The notes beneath the pieces were generated by a model, which was not told where the DNA came from, did no database searches, and saw nothing but the letters and a program-made list of their open reading frames with translations. This document shows positions 42,283-51,242 of a DNA stretch of 64,000 nucleotides, piece by piece (position 1 is the first letter of the stretch; every line of letters begins with the position of its first letter). The stretch lies in assembly GCF_013378055.1 (NCBI RefSeq), contig NZ_CP051130.1, forward strand, positions 2,668,001-2,732,000. The letters run 5' to 3'. Made by a program: the position numbers and the translations under genes. The stretch is from Parasphingopyxis sp. CP4. Lineage in GTDB: Bacteria; Pseudomonadota; Alphaproteobacteria; Sphingomonadales; Sphingomonadaceae.

Positions 42283-43008
42283 CTAGAAACGATCCAGTTC
42301 TACGAGCTCGTACCGATTCATCATATAGCCATCGATGCTGCCCTTCACGAGCAGCGAATCCTCGTCGGCGGTGATCCACATGTCGAAATCAGGATGTTGG
42401 GTGCCGCCCATGCCGGGGCCATCGTCATAATAGCGATAATGGCGACAATCGAAGGTGCCCGCGGCCACGGTTACGGTCTCTTCGCCGACATATTCCATGC
42501 CGATATTCACTTCCGAAATCAGCGGCGGCGTCGCACCGCGATGATCGGGTGAGGGAACAAAGACGCGGATCATCCGCTTGTGCGGTCCTTTGGCGAGATC
42601 CATGCACTGGGTCAGGAAGCCATCGCCGACCACTGGATGCGTACCAAAGCCATCAATCGCACCGCCCATCGGCATGCGCTGAGAGAGACGGCCGATCGAC
42701 GGGCCGAAGCTCTCGCAATCAATGACCTCATTTTCCCAGTCGGCATGCAGCCAGCCGGAGCCGAGATAGTCGTCGCCCAGAGTGAGATGGACATGCAGGT
42801 CCGTCGGTCGGTTGTCGGCGTCGAGATGATAGATGATGTCGCGCAATACGGTCGGTTCGGGTTCTTCGATTTCGCAGCGCGCGCGCATGATGGTCGAGCC
42901 GTCGCCATGATGGGTGAAGGTAAACCATTCACGGCCACGTTCGCGACCTTCCCATTCCGGTTTGGTCGAGGTGTAGCTGATCTTCCCGCTGACCGTTCGA
43001 TGCTGCAT
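42283..43008 (-). CDS. Conserved hypothetical protein, beta-rich
   Basis: A 241-residue protein without signal peptide or transmembrane helix. It has alternating strands (GREWFTFTHHGDGSTIMRAR, DNRPTDLHVHLTLGDDYLGS) and a C-terminal part, VTVAAGTFDCRHYRYYDD... DFDMWITADEDSLLVKG, that resembles the DUF3108/lipoprotein-sorting type of open beta-barrel. I cannot name a family with certainty. ATG 43008 has AGGGAG upstream; the open frame back to 43098 runs through operator site E and is rejected. It is the first gene of a unit with the flavin hydroxylase. Confidence 0.8.
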   Translation of the reverse strand: MQHRTVSGKISYTSTKPEWEGRERGREWFTFTHHGDGSTIMRARCEIEEPEPTVLRDIIYHLDADNRPTDLHVHLTLGDDYLGSGWLHADWENEVIDCESFGPSIGRLSQRMPMGGAIDGFGTHPVVGDGFLTQCMDLAKGPHKRMIRVFVPSPDHRGATPPLISEVNIGMEYVGEETVTVAAGTFDCRHYRYYDDGPGMGGTQHPDFDMWITADEDSLLVKGSIDGYMMNRYELVELDRF

Positions 43009-43068
43009 GACGACTCCCTTATTTGGTCGTTTTTGACCATGCCCGTGCATTTTGGACTTGCCAAGTGA

Positions 43069-43086
43069 AATTTGTCCGGACAAATT
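43069..43086. promoter_or_regulatory. Palindromic operator, site E
   Basis: AATTTGTCCGGACAAATT is a perfect 18-bp palindrome between divergent genes, 60 bases from the leftward start (43008) and 24 bases from the rightward start (43111). A weak rightward promoter (TTGCCA at 43058-43063, 17 bases, CAAATT) would place the operator in its spacer. Confidence 0.85.
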
Positions 43087-43110
43087 AGGAGCAATCATAG
43101 GAGGGGCGTA

Positions 43111-43803
43111 ATGGAATTTCTAATAGCCAATGAGCTGAGCATCCTGCGCTGGGTGCATATCCTGGCCATGGTCTATTGGTTGGGCGGTGAATGGGGGGTC
43201 TTCCAGACCAGCTATCATGTCACCAATCCGGCGCTGTCCCTTGAAGAACGGCGGCGGCATATGGAAACCGCCTATCGCATCGACATCCTTGCGCGCACCG
43301 GCATTGTGCTGCTGCTGCCGCTCGGCCTGCATATGGGCAAGATCTATGGCTTTGTGCCGATGCTTGATGGTGCGGGTGTCTGGTGGATGTGGCTGTTCTT
43401 TGCGATTTGGCTGGCGATGACCTGGACGGCCTTCCTCAAGCGCGAGACCGATATCGGTATCAAGGTAACCAAGGCAGAAGAGCTGCTGCGCTATCCGCTG
43501 ATAGGCGCATTGTTTGTCGTGTCCTTCATGGCCTTTGACGGTTCGGGTCCGATCGAGACCAGCGCCGGCAATCACTGGTATCCGGCCAAGATGGCGCTCT
43601 ACGCTTTTGCGCTGTGCATCGGCTTGTTCCTGCGGCTTGTCATGCGCCGCTGGACGAGTCGCTTCCGCAAGCTTGCCGAAGGTCCCGATGCAGCCGAAGA
43701 AGCGGCGTTGGCCCGTGAGATCGGCCAGGCGCGGATCTCGGCCTATATATACTGGATCACGATTGCGAGCGTGTGTTTCCTGGGAGCGGTCAAACCCTTT
43801 TAG
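43111..43803 (+). CDS. Integral membrane protein (1), possibly redox/CopD-like
   Basis: This 230-residue protein has about six transmembrane helices. It begins LRWVHILAMVYWLGGEWGVF and ends YWITIASVCFLGAVKPF. ATG 43111 follows AGGAGGGG. It shares the H-x6-W-L-G-x3-GVF motif of helix 1 and the terminal GxVKPxF with the protein at 51243, which also faces a regulon operator. A conserved His in helix 1 recalls CopD or cytochrome-b561-like proteins, but no heme pair is certain. The function is unknown; a membrane partner or transporter of the pathway is possible. Confidence 0.85.
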   Translation: MEFLIANELSILRWVHILAMVYWLGGEWGVFQTSYHVTNPALSLEERRRHMETAYRIDILARTGIVLLLPLGLHMGKIYGFVPMLDGAGVWWMWLFFAIWLAMTWTAFLKRETDIGIKVTKAEELLRYPLIGALFVVSFMAFDGSGPIETSAGNHWYPAKMALYAFALCIGLFLRLVMRRWTSRFRKLAEGPDAAEEAALAREIGQARISAYIYWITIASVCFLGAVKPF

Positions 43804-43811
43804 GGCGCTGC

Positions 43812-44537
43812 TTACATCTTGCTCATGATGCGATCGGCGAGACCCGGCGATAGGCGCTGAACGCGCTTTAGAAGCTTGGTCTTGCCGATAAAGATATTGG
43901 CCCGATTGCTGCGCATGCCTGAGACGATTTCGGCAGCGCAGTCTTGCGGTGATATCTTCATGCGGGCGGTTCCGCGGCCCGCTGTCATCGCGGTGTCGAC
44001 CATCGGCGGCAGCGCTTCGACGACATGAATATCTTTGCCATCGAGCTGATAGCGGAGCGATTTCGTGAAACTCCGCAAGCCGGCCTTGGACGCGCAATAA
44101 CCCGGAGACGATGCCTTTGGCGCGAGAGCGAGGCCTGATGTCACATTGACGATCATTGCTTCGCGAGCCGCTTCCAGCTTCGGCATGAAGCCAGCGATCA
44201 GGCGAACCGGAACATGATAATTGAGGAACATTTCCTGTTCGAGGGCGTCGAGCGGCGCATCAGCCCCTATCTGCGCGTCGACTTGGGTCCCGGCATTGTT
44301 GATCAGGATGTCGAGTGTCGCGTCACCATAGCTCGCAACTAGCGCGTCACATCCCTCCGCTGTGCCAAGATCACATTGGATCGTGCGAAAGCCATCCTGT
44401 TCGGCCGCGGCGCATTTTTCTGCACTCCGCCCGCAAATGATCACATTCGCGCCGGTTGCTTTCAGCTGGTTCGCCAGTTCCCGTCCGATTCCGTCGGTAG
44501 AGCCGGTGATCAATATGCTTTTATTGTTGAGGTCCAT
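43812..44537 (-). CDS. Short-chain dehydrogenase/reductase
   Basis: This 241-residue NAD(P)-dependent oxidoreductase has the cofactor motif LITGSTDGIGREL, NNAG, the catalytic Ser in VTSGLAL and the YCASKAGLRSF Tyr/Lys pair. It is in the operon methyltransferase (2)-small partner-SDR, and its ATG overlaps the partner stop (TAATG). It likely oxidises or reduces an alcohol/ketone intermediate. It belongs to the classical SDR type. Confidence 0.94.
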   Translation of the reverse strand: MDLNNKSILITGSTDGIGRELANQLKATGANVIICGRSAEKCAAAEQDGFRTIQCDLGTAEGCDALVASYGDATLDILINNAGTQVDAQIGADAPLDALEQEMFLNYHVPVRLIAGFMPKLEAAREAMIVNVTSGLALAPKASSPGYCASKAGLRSFTKSLRYQLDGKDIHVVEALPPMVDTAMTAGRGTARMKISPQDCAAEIVSGMRSNRANIFIGKTKLLKRVQRLSPGLADRIMSKM

Positions 44538-44896
44538 TAACTGTCGCGTAGCTCGTCCACGACATCCTGTACAGGTGGTTCAAAGTCCTCAAGCGCTTGC
44601 AGCGCCTGGTGCGGGCCGCGCATGACGCGCGCGATATATTCGCGGATCAGTTCGCCGCGTTCCTGCCCAGCCTCGCGATCGGGCTCATAGGCTTCGATAT
44701 CGGCGCGGCTGATCGTGCCGTTCGCATCCAATAGCCGCTCGACCGTATCGAGCCGCTCGCGCAGCACGGATACTTCGCCGATCACCGCCATCAGCATGGA
44801 GAGCATTTTCTCTTCTTCGGCATCGCCGAGGAAATCGGGGCGTTTGCCCTTGGCCTTGAGATTGGCCCGGGTCATCCAGTCCATGTCTTCGGTCAT
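44537..44896 (-). CDS. Small partner protein of methyltransferase (2)
   Basis: This 119-residue helical protein (MTEDMDWMTRANLKAKGK, MLSMLMAVIGEVSVLRERLD, TVERLLDANG, LIREYIARVMRGPHQALQ) has a likely coiled coil at residues ~30-65. I start it at ATG 44896, overlapping the methyltransferase stop (ATGA). The open frame to 44950 is rejected. It corresponds to the small gene at 39450, which shares the same coupling and helix pattern. Unknown family, probable enzyme subunit. Confidence 0.82.
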   Translation of the reverse strand: MTEDMDWMTRANLKAKGKRPDFLGDAEEEKMLSMLMAVIGEVSVLRERLDTVERLLDANGTISRADIEAYEPDREAGQERGELIREYIARVMRGPHQALQALEDFEPPVQDVVDELRDS

Positions 44897-46116
44897 TCTG
44901 CGGCCTCCTGCATGGCTTCGGCATTTTTCCAGGCGCCATAGGCATTCCACACCGCAGCGCGGCCATGATCTTCGACCTCGCCGGTCGGCGCTTCGGGGAA
45001 GATATCGCTATCCACGACGGCGCGGACGCCAATCGTGAACAGTTCGTCCCGGTCAAAGCCAGCCGTCTCCATCACGGCCTTGAGATCAAGCGCATGCATC
45101 GCAGACCAGAAGGGCTCGTTGTTGTTGAACGCATCCCAATCGCGGATAAATTGCTCATAAAGCGGCATATCATCGGAATATTGCGGCTGTTCGACATGCA
45201 TCATCAGCCCGTCATCGGCGAGAACGCGATAGCCTTCCGTGATGATCCTGGGCAGCGCCTTGCCGCTCAACTCGTGCAGGAACATGGTTGTCTGCACCCA
45301 ATCGAAATGGCCATCCTCCCAGCGCGAAAGATCTTCGGCATTGGCCTGGATGAAGCGGATATTGGTGACGCCGAGCGCCTGGGCGCGGGCATGGCCATAG
45401 CGCAAGGATGGCGCGGCTGTATCGATCGCAATCACTTCGGCATCGGGATAGGCGAGCGCAATCGGCAGCGCGTTGTGGCCGATGGTCGATCCGATATCGA
45501 GGATCCGTTTCGGCTGCCAGCCGGGCCGTTCCTTTTGCGCCCATTCGGCCACTGCCTGGCCGCCGCCATCGCTGAGCGAGCCGAGTGCACCGCCGGTCGT
45601 GGCAAAGAGACCGCAATCATAATTGGCACCGGCCGAAACATCGCCGGGGCGTTCTTCGCCATGATAGCTGCCGGGCATGCAGTGAATATCGACCGCTGCC
45701 TGATAGCGCGGCACTTCGATTTCCGGATGGAGTTCGAGCGTATCCTTGTCCGCGTTGAGCTCATCGGCCTTGGCGTCGAGTGCGTCGAGCTGACGCAGCA
45801 CCATCGCCCGGCCATTTTGCTGGCGCATCTCCATCGAATTGCGTTTCAGTGCGGACCAGAAGCTGTGAAACGGATCGGCGTTCATCGCGTGGCGAATCTC
45901 GAACCGGTCCTTGGGCTCGCGGCCATGCTCCTTTACAAAGGCGGGCAGCACCCGCTTGTCATAGGCAAGCTTGTTGCCCGGGCCGAGCGATCCGGCAAGG
46001 AACTTGTTGAGATTTGCCAGAAAATCGAACCGAGCGGCTTCATCATGTTTCGGCTCGGGAAACATGGCGTGCCGGGCAACGGCGGTATAGGGCGGGGCGA
46101 CGTCGATCTTGCTCAT
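44893..46116 (-). CDS. Class I SAM-dependent methyltransferase (2) with N-terminal extension
   Basis: This 407-residue paralogue of the methyltransferase at 38266 has an N-terminal helical region, the shared EIEVPRYQAAVDIHCMPGSY segment, and the catalytic core (PKRILDIGSTIGHNALPIAL, VIAIDTAAP, HFDWVQTTMFLHELSG, LADDGLMMHVEQP). It is the first gene of a three-gene operon driven by a promoter with operator site F. The length is much greater than that of a minimal methyltransferase (~250). The substrate is unknown. Confidence 0.93.
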   Translation of the reverse strand: MSKIDVAPPYTAVARHAMFPEPKHDEAARFDFLANLNKFLAGSLGPGNKLAYDKRVLPAFVKEHGREPKDRFEIRHAMNADPFHSFWSALKRNSMEMRQQNGRAMVLRQLDALDAKADELNADKDTLELHPEIEVPRYQAAVDIHCMPGSYHGEERPGDVSAGANYDCGLFATTGGALGSLSDGGGQAVAEWAQKERPGWQPKRILDIGSTIGHNALPIALAYPDAEVIAIDTAAPSLRYGHARAQALGVTNIRFIQANAEDLSRWEDGHFDWVQTTMFLHELSGKALPRIITEGYRVLADDGLMMHVEQPQYSDDMPLYEQFIRDWDAFNNNEPFWSAMHALDLKAVMETAGFDRDELFTIGVRAVVDSDIFPEAPTGEVEDHGRAAVWNAYGAWKNAEAMQEAAE

Positions 46117-46157
46117 CCTGTCTCTCCAAAGCGGTCCGATATCGTGAGTCTTGGATC

Positions 46158-46185
46158 AGTATAATTAGTCCGGACAAATTTCCAA
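46158..46185 (-). promoter_or_regulatory. Promoter with palindromic operator (site F) for the methyltransferase (2) operon
   Basis: On the minus strand -35 TTGGAA (46180-46185) and -10 TATACT (46158-46163) are 16 bases apart. The operator AATTAGTCCGGACAAATT (46163-46180, one mismatch at 46167) fills this spacer almost exactly, so bound regulator would block RNA polymerase. The start codon is 46 bases downstream. Confidence 0.85.
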
Positions 46186-46193
46186 ACCATGAT

Positions 46194-47339
46194 CTAGATC
46201 AAGCCGGCTGCGATCATCCTTTCAATCACTGCTTCCTGGGTCCGCCGGAAGTAATCCCGGTCCGGAACCTGCGGGGTATCGCCGTCCATCATGCCGTTCG
46301 CAGCATGGATTTCCGTGCCACCATAAATGGGCGCAAACAGCTCCAGGCGCTGGCGGGCGAGGAAGTTGGTCATGCTCGGCGTGCGCCGACCTTCGCGCAG
46401 CGCTTCGATATCGACAGTGGCGAAGGCGGTGAAGGTTTCGCCGGAATTGGATTCGGCCACCACCCGGCCCTTCCAGTCCACCACCTGCGAATTGCCATCG
46501 GCCGAGGCAAGCGGCAGCGAGCTGCCTTCGATGCCCGCGGTATTGGCGGACACAACATAGGCCATATTTTCGAAAGCCCGCGCCTGTTTGGCGATGTCCT
46601 TGGGCGTATCGAGCGGTGACCCGATTTCCGAGGAGCTATGCACAAAGACTTCCGCACCGCGCAAGGCATGGGCGCGGGCGATTTCAGGATAGAGGATTTC
46701 TTCCGAGGCCACCGCTGCGAGATTGCCGATCTCGGTCCGTGCCACCGGGAACACGCCGTCCAGGCCATAGATATCGAGATAGCGCGACCAGACATCATGC
46801 GGGGTGGGCGCGAACATCGAATTCAACCGGCGATAGCGCAGCACGACCTCGCCCGAGGGCGCGATCACAAAGCTGGTCTGAAAGTAGAAATCCGGGAAAT
46901 GATCATCGGCTTCATAGGCATTGCCGGCGATGAACATGTTGAGCCGCTCGGCAACACCGCCCAGCGCTTCATATTCCGGCCCGCCAATTTCCAGCGCCGC
47001 CTTGTCGGCAAAATCGGGGATCGAGATCCGGCCCGGATAGCTGGTCAGCACATATTCGGGGAGCACGGCGAGCCGCACCGGATGGCCGCCATATTGCTCG
47101 ATAAAGATGCTGGCCGAGCGCAATTTGGTTTCGATTTCGCCGATCATCGCCATCATCTGCGCGCGTGCCGTCTCGCGATCGGGCGCTGCCTCGACCGAGC
47201 GGGCAGCGAGCTGCAGGCCGAGGGCGGAGTAAAGCGGTGTATCAGCCATGCTGTCTTCCTGCGCCATAAGGCCGGCATTGGGCAAGGGCAGCATGCTCGC
47301 GAGCATCGCTGCCATGATCTGCCGCCGGTCCAAATACAT
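46194..47339 (-). CDS. Nitrilase superfamily protein with altered catalytic triad, Tat-like signal
   Basis: This ~381-residue carbon-nitrogen hydrolase fold has the Glu in AVLPEYVLTSYPG. The region that normally supplies the catalytic Lys reads VLRYRRLNSMF, and the normal Cys loop reads AAVASEEILYPE. The Glu-Lys-Cys triad therefore appears as Glu-Arg-Ser. The N-terminus (MYLDRRQIMAAML) looks like a Tat signal. I chose ATG 47339 over TTG 47345. The Cys change implies loss of ordinary nitrilase chemistry or use of serine. It is the last gene of the DUF1838-MFS-flavin oxidase operon. Confidence 0.88.
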   Translation of the reverse strand: MYLDRRQIMAAMLASMLPLPNAGLMAQEDSMADTPLYSALGLQLAARSVEAAPDRETARAQMMAMIGEIETKLRSASIFIEQYGGHPVRLAVLPEYVLTSYPGRISIPDFADKAALEIGGPEYEALGGVAERLNMFIAGNAYEADDHFPDFYFQTSFVIAPSGEVVLRYRRLNSMFAPTPHDVWSRYLDIYGLDGVFPVARTEIGNLAAVASEEILYPEIARAHALRGAEVFVHSSSEIGSPLDTPKDIAKQARAFENMAYVVSANTAGIEGSSLPLASADGNSQVVDWKGRVVAESNSGETFTAFATVDIEALREGRRTPSMTNFLARQRLELFAPIYGGTEIHAANGMMDGDTPQVPDRDYFRRTQEAVIERMIAAGLI

Positions 47340-47345
47340 GCTCAA

Positions 47346-48905
47346 TCATTCCAGTCCGAGCGATCCCGGGTTCATCAAACCACGCGGATCGACCTGCTTT
47401 TTCACCGCGAGCAGCAGCGCTTCGGCCGCCGGATCCAGGCTGTCCCGATAGCGATAGGTGCGGCCGATCTGGAAATGCACCGCGCCATGGTCATGGAACA
47501 GATCGACCAGCGCGGCCTTGAGTGCCTTGGCGAGCTCCCAGGCCTCCGGATTCTCATCGAGCACCGGCAGCTTCGCGAAATGATCGGCGTCCATCGTATA
47601 TTCGTGCGCCGGGTTCGACGCGTCGGGCCAGTAAAGGCACGGCTCGATCAGCGTCCCGGCTCCGCCCACCGCGGCAATCAGCGTCCCGGTAAAAATGCCA
47701 AGCCGTTCCATCTCCGCGCTATGCGTTTCGAACAAGGCTTCGATCGCGGCATAACAGGCCTGCGCCCGGGAATGCGGGACCAGGCCATGGACCGGGGCCC
47801 AGCGTTCGCCGCCCGGACCAAGCACGGAGTTAAGCGGACCAAAGGGATTGGCGCGGATGATCTTGGGAATCGTGTTTTCGGTCTCGCGGCCACCATGCTC
47901 GACAGCCAGGGCGGTCGCCTGTTCGATATCGGCGTCGGCGGCCGACTGGATGCGGCCCTCGCTCAATATATGGAGCGAGAATTTTGCATCCTTCAGGAAG
48001 TTCCGGCCGGCGGTCACCACCTTGGCGCCCTCTTTCAGCGCTTTCAGCACGCTGCCCTGCTTCTTCATCATATTGCCCAGCGCTTTGACATCGGATGTCA
48101 TGCTGTCGCGCTGCATGCGGATCGCATTGAGATTGGGATCGAACCCAAAACATTCGGTCGCAACGCCCGCCCGCTCGATCGCCGCCATCGCGCCGAGGAC
48201 ACCTTCGCGCGTGTCGAAGATGAAGCTCGCATAGCCATGGGCTTCGGCATCGCGCACCAGCCGCAAGGTGATCGCTGCCTTCATGCCGAGCGCGCCGGTA
48301 TCGGCGAGGAACAGCCCTGTCAGGTCGGGGCCATAGGGCCGCGAAAAATCGCTGCCGGTACGCATGATTGTGCCATCGGCCAACACGACCTCCAACGCGA
48401 CACAGCTTTGGACAGCCGTGCCATAGCGGCCCGAGCCCCAGAAAACGCCGTTCTGGCTCATCCCGCCGCCAACCGTCGCTTTCAGTCCGGATAGAGTGCC
48501 CCAAAATGCGGTGCGCAAGCCTTGCGGTTGCAGGGCCTCATGCAGTGCCGCCCAGGTGCAACCGGGTTCGACGGTAACCGTCATATCCTCGGCATTGATC
48601 TCGAGGATCCGGTCCATCTTTTTGAGATCACACAGCACTGCGCCGCTTTGGGTCGGCGTATAGCCGCCGGTATAGCTCATGCCGCCGCCGCGCGGGATGA
48701 CGGCTATATCGCGCGATGTTGCGGCTGCAACGGCGGCGGCCAGCTGGTCCTTATTGTTTGGCACCACAACGGCCAGCAGATCCGCGCCGCGCGCGTACAG
48801 ATCATGCGCATGGAATTCGAGGCTTTCGGCATCGCTGAGAATCTGCGCCCCGCTTGCCGCCAAATCGGCAAGCACTCCACTGTCATTGTCTGCCAGGCTA
48901 GCCAT
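47346..48905 (-). CDS. FAD-binding oxidase, vanillyl-alcohol oxidase/GlcD-like
   Basis: This 519-residue flavoenzyme has a PCMH-type FAD domain at about 40-235 (VIPRGGGMSYTGGYTPTQSGAVLCDL, TVEPGCTWAALHEAL, GLKATVGGGMSQNGVFWGSG) and a C-terminal FAD-oxidase cap. Relatives include 4-cresol dehydrogenase, eugenol/vanillyl-alcohol oxidase and D-lactate dehydrogenase. Its ATG overlaps the MFS stop (TGATG). It probably oxidises a hydroxy acid or para-alkyl phenol from the imported compound. Confidence 0.93.
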   Translation of the reverse strand: MASLADNDSGVLADLAASGAQILSDAESLEFHAHDLYARGADLLAVVVPNNKDQLAAAVAAATSRDIAVIPRGGGMSYTGGYTPTQSGAVLCDLKKMDRILEINAEDMTVTVEPGCTWAALHEALQPQGLRTAFWGTLSGLKATVGGGMSQNGVFWGSGRYGTAVQSCVALEVVLADGTIMRTGSDFSRPYGPDLTGLFLADTGALGMKAAITLRLVRDAEAHGYASFIFDTREGVLGAMAAIERAGVATECFGFDPNLNAIRMQRDSMTSDVKALGNMMKKQGSVLKALKEGAKVVTAGRNFLKDAKFSLHILSEGRIQSAADADIEQATALAVEHGGRETENTIPKIIRANPFGPLNSVLGPGGERWAPVHGLVPHSRAQACYAAIEALFETHSAEMERLGIFTGTLIAAVGGAGTLIEPCLYWPDASNPAHEYTMDADHFAKLPVLDENPEAWELAKALKAALVDLFHDHGAVHFQIGRTYRYRDSLDPAAEALLLAVKKQVDPRGLMNPGSLGLE

Positions 48906-50200
48906 CAGGCGAGCGCCTCCTGCGCATTTTCGGGCTCGGGTTCTGGAAATTCTGTCGGGTATCGTCCGAGCAAGAGCAGTAATCCACCACCGACAACAAA
49001 GCCTCCGATCGCAACCGTCAAAATCGGATCGAAGCTTCCCGTGCGATCAAACACCTGGGCGTATATCAGCGGCGACGAAGCCGAGAACAGACCGAACGGC
49101 ATATAGAGCATGCCATATATCTTGCCATAATGCGCCATCCCGAAATAGCGTCCGGTGAGATAGGCGATCAGGTCGCTTTCGGCGCCAGCGGCAAAGCCGA
49201 GCAGGAAACCGGCAGCTGCGGCCAGCGGGAATGTGATATTTTCACCGAGCAAGATCCAGGCTGAAATGGCCGGCAGGCAGAGCAGCGGGAAGGCCACAAA
49301 ACCTTGCCAGAAGCGATCGAGCAGCGCGCCTGTAATCAGCCGTCCGGCAAAGATGCCAATGCCAAGTATCCCCATGACCGTTGCCTGGGTCTGCGTATCG
49401 ATATCACGCAAACCGAGCATGCGCGGCATATTGATAAAAGCACCGCCGAACGATGTGGCAATCAGCGCGATCGACAGCCAGATGATCCAGAACCGATAGT
49501 CTCTGAGTGCCATGCCGAGGGTCACACCGGTCAACTTTCCGGTTGCGCTCTCAATGGCCTTGGGTCGTTCATCGGGTCGCGGTTCGCGGAACAAGAAGAA
49601 ACTAATGATCAGCGCGGCTATCGGAAACGCTCCCATGATTAAGAACATTTCTCGCCAGCCGAAATTCGTGATCGCCCAGACCGCGACCTGCGGCACGACC
49701 ATAGCGGCTAGGCTAGTTCCCATCAGCAAGATTCCGAGCGCTAGCCCGCGATGCTTGAAGAACCACAGATTGATTGCGCGGCTCCAGGTCACCGGCGTCG
49801 ATCCGATGCCTACGAAGCCGACAACAACCCAAAAGCCGTAATAGATATAGAGCGTTGACGGGTCGTTTGCGGTTGGCGTCAGCGATATCGCCGCAAAGGC
49901 GAGGGCAAAGGCGAATAGTGACCAAAGGGCCACCGGACGCACACCGAACCGATCTGCCATGGCGCCGAACACAGGCGCCAGGAAGGATGCAATCACTCCG
50001 AAAATCGTAATCGGTAACACCGCCTGCGTCTGGCTCCAGCCGAACTCGGCCGCCAATGGCGCGGCGGTGAAGCCGATGATATTATAGGGAATAGGCGAGG
50101 CGCCGCAGGCAACGCCGAGAACCCCCGCGAGCAAAGTCTTCCAGCCGAGGCTGAATTCATTCCGTTCGCTGTCGCTCTCGGCCCCTGCGGCGCTAGCCAT
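48905..50200 (-). CDS. MFS transporter, oxalate/formate or monocarboxylate-like
   Basis: This 431-residue protein has 12 transmembrane helices (first WKTLLAGVLGVACGASPIPYNIIG) and the MFS loop GAMADRFGVRPVALWS between helices 2 and 3. A cytoplasmic loop rich in charged residues lies near the middle, and it is similar to MFS carriers of organic acids. Its ATG overlaps the DUF1838 stop (TAATG). It most likely imports a pathway intermediate across the inner membrane. Confidence 0.93.
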   Translation of the reverse strand: MASAAGAESDSERNEFSLGWKTLLAGVLGVACGASPIPYNIIGFTAAPLAAEFGWSQTQAVLPITIFGVIASFLAPVFGAMADRFGVRPVALWSLFAFALAFAAISLTPTANDPSTLYIYYGFWVVVGFVGIGSTPVTWSRAINLWFFKHRGLALGILLMGTSLAAMVVPQVAVWAITNFGWREMFLIMGAFPIAALIISFFLFREPRPDERPKAIESATGKLTGVTLGMALRDYRFWIIWLSIALIATSFGGAFINMPRMLGLRDIDTQTQATVMGILGIGIFAGRLITGALLDRFWQGFVAFPLLCLPAISAWILLGENITFPLAAAAGFLLGFAAGAESDLIAYLTGRYFGMAHYGKIYGMLYMPFGLFSASSPLIYAQVFDRTGSFDPILTVAIGGFVVGGGLLLLLGRYPTEFPEPEPENAQEALA

Positions 50201-51132
50201 TATTCGCTATGTCCGGCTGCCGGGGAGTCTTCGCCTTCGGCCGCGCGCATTTCGTCGATCATCTGGCGGAAGACCGTCCAGGTGGTCGCATTGGGTCGCG
50301 CATCGTCACCCGGAGGCGGTGCGGTATATTCCGGATAGTTCGCCTCGATCTCATTGCGCAGCACTTCAGGCAGTTCGTCATAACCGCCGCGCAGTTTGGA
50401 ACCGACCGCGTTGAAGATCATCTGGCCTTCGCGGCTGCGCATCCGCATCCAGGGAAGCCAGGCTGCTACACGAACCCAACTTACCGTCGGATAGGCGGTC
50501 GCATTGTCTGTATCGAGAATATCGTCAGCGCGTGCGGCGAAATCGAAAATCTCCATCGCCTGATACATGTTGCCGACATATTCTTGATAATCGCCGCCCA
50601 GCGGGTTGGTGTAGAACAGCGGGACTTCGAACGGGATCAGCACCCAATCGCCAATCTGGCGATAGGTGGAAATCGAATAGGGCGATCCATCACGTCCCAC
50701 CGGAAAATTCGGGGCGCGCATGTTCACCGGATCATTGGCAACATGCATTACGGGTACGGTTTCACCGGTCCAGGGATTCTCCCATTCGCGGAGCACTTCG
50801 CCGGTTTCCGGATCGGTATAGAGCATGATTTCACGGCTGACCTGGCGATAACCGGTGCCGCGCTCTGGATCCGTAACGCTAACGCATTGGCGGATATTCA
50901 TGCCTTCAAGGTTGAAAACGTGCCGGTCGCGTTCACCGCGAACCCGTGAATAGCCGCGGCCCGACCAGTAATAGACGGCTGGCTCGCCATCGGCTTCACC
51001 ACATTGCAGACGCTTGGATATTTCTACCGCGTCTTCCGGGACATTGGGATCGAGCGTGCGCGCTTCGGCAGCCATTCCCATTCCTGCAAGCGCCATTGTC
51101 GCGCATGCCAGTGTCAATTTCTTCAAACCCAT
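50200..51132 (-). CDS. DUF1838 family secreted protein
   Basis: This 310-residue protein has a signal peptide (LTLACATMALAGMGMAAEAR). The mature part has the DUF1838 hallmarks GYSRVRGERDRHVFNLEGMNIRQC, PVMHVANDPVN and LFYTNPLGGDYQEYVGNMYQAMEIFDF. The family is beta-rich, often found next to catabolic genes, and without known function. It is the first gene of the operon with the MFS carrier, flavin oxidase and nitrilase-like protein, and faces operator site G (43 bases upstream). Confidence 0.88.
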   Translation of the reverse strand: MGLKKLTLACATMALAGMGMAAEARTLDPNVPEDAVEISKRLQCGEADGEPAVYYWSGRGYSRVRGERDRHVFNLEGMNIRQCVSVTDPERGTGYRQVSREIMLYTDPETGEVLREWENPWTGETVPVMHVANDPVNMRAPNFPVGRDGSPYSISTYRQIGDWVLIPFEVPLFYTNPLGGDYQEYVGNMYQAMEIFDFAARADDILDTDNATAYPTVSWVRVAAWLPWMRMRSREGQMIFNAVGSKLRGGYDELPEVLRNEIEANYPEYTAPPPGDDARPNATTWTVFRQMIDEMRAAEGEDSPAAGHSE

Positions 51133-51175
51133 TGAACCTCTCCCCTAGTCAAATTCTGTCCTGTAAGCCGTGCAT

Positions 51176-51193
51176 AATTTGTCCGGACAAATT
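51176..51193. promoter_or_regulatory. Palindromic operator, site G
   Basis: AATTTGTCCGGACAAATT is perfect over 18 bp, between divergent genes (43 bases to 51132, 49 bases to 51243). On the minus strand a consensus -35, TTGACA (51201-51206), lies just upstream, so the palindrome would sit in the spacer and -10 of the leftward promoter, as at site H. Confidence 0.85.
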
Positions 51194-51242
51194 TTGACTT
51201 TGTCAATGGCCCGAGTCATAGCGGAGTGCAAGGGGAGTTTCT

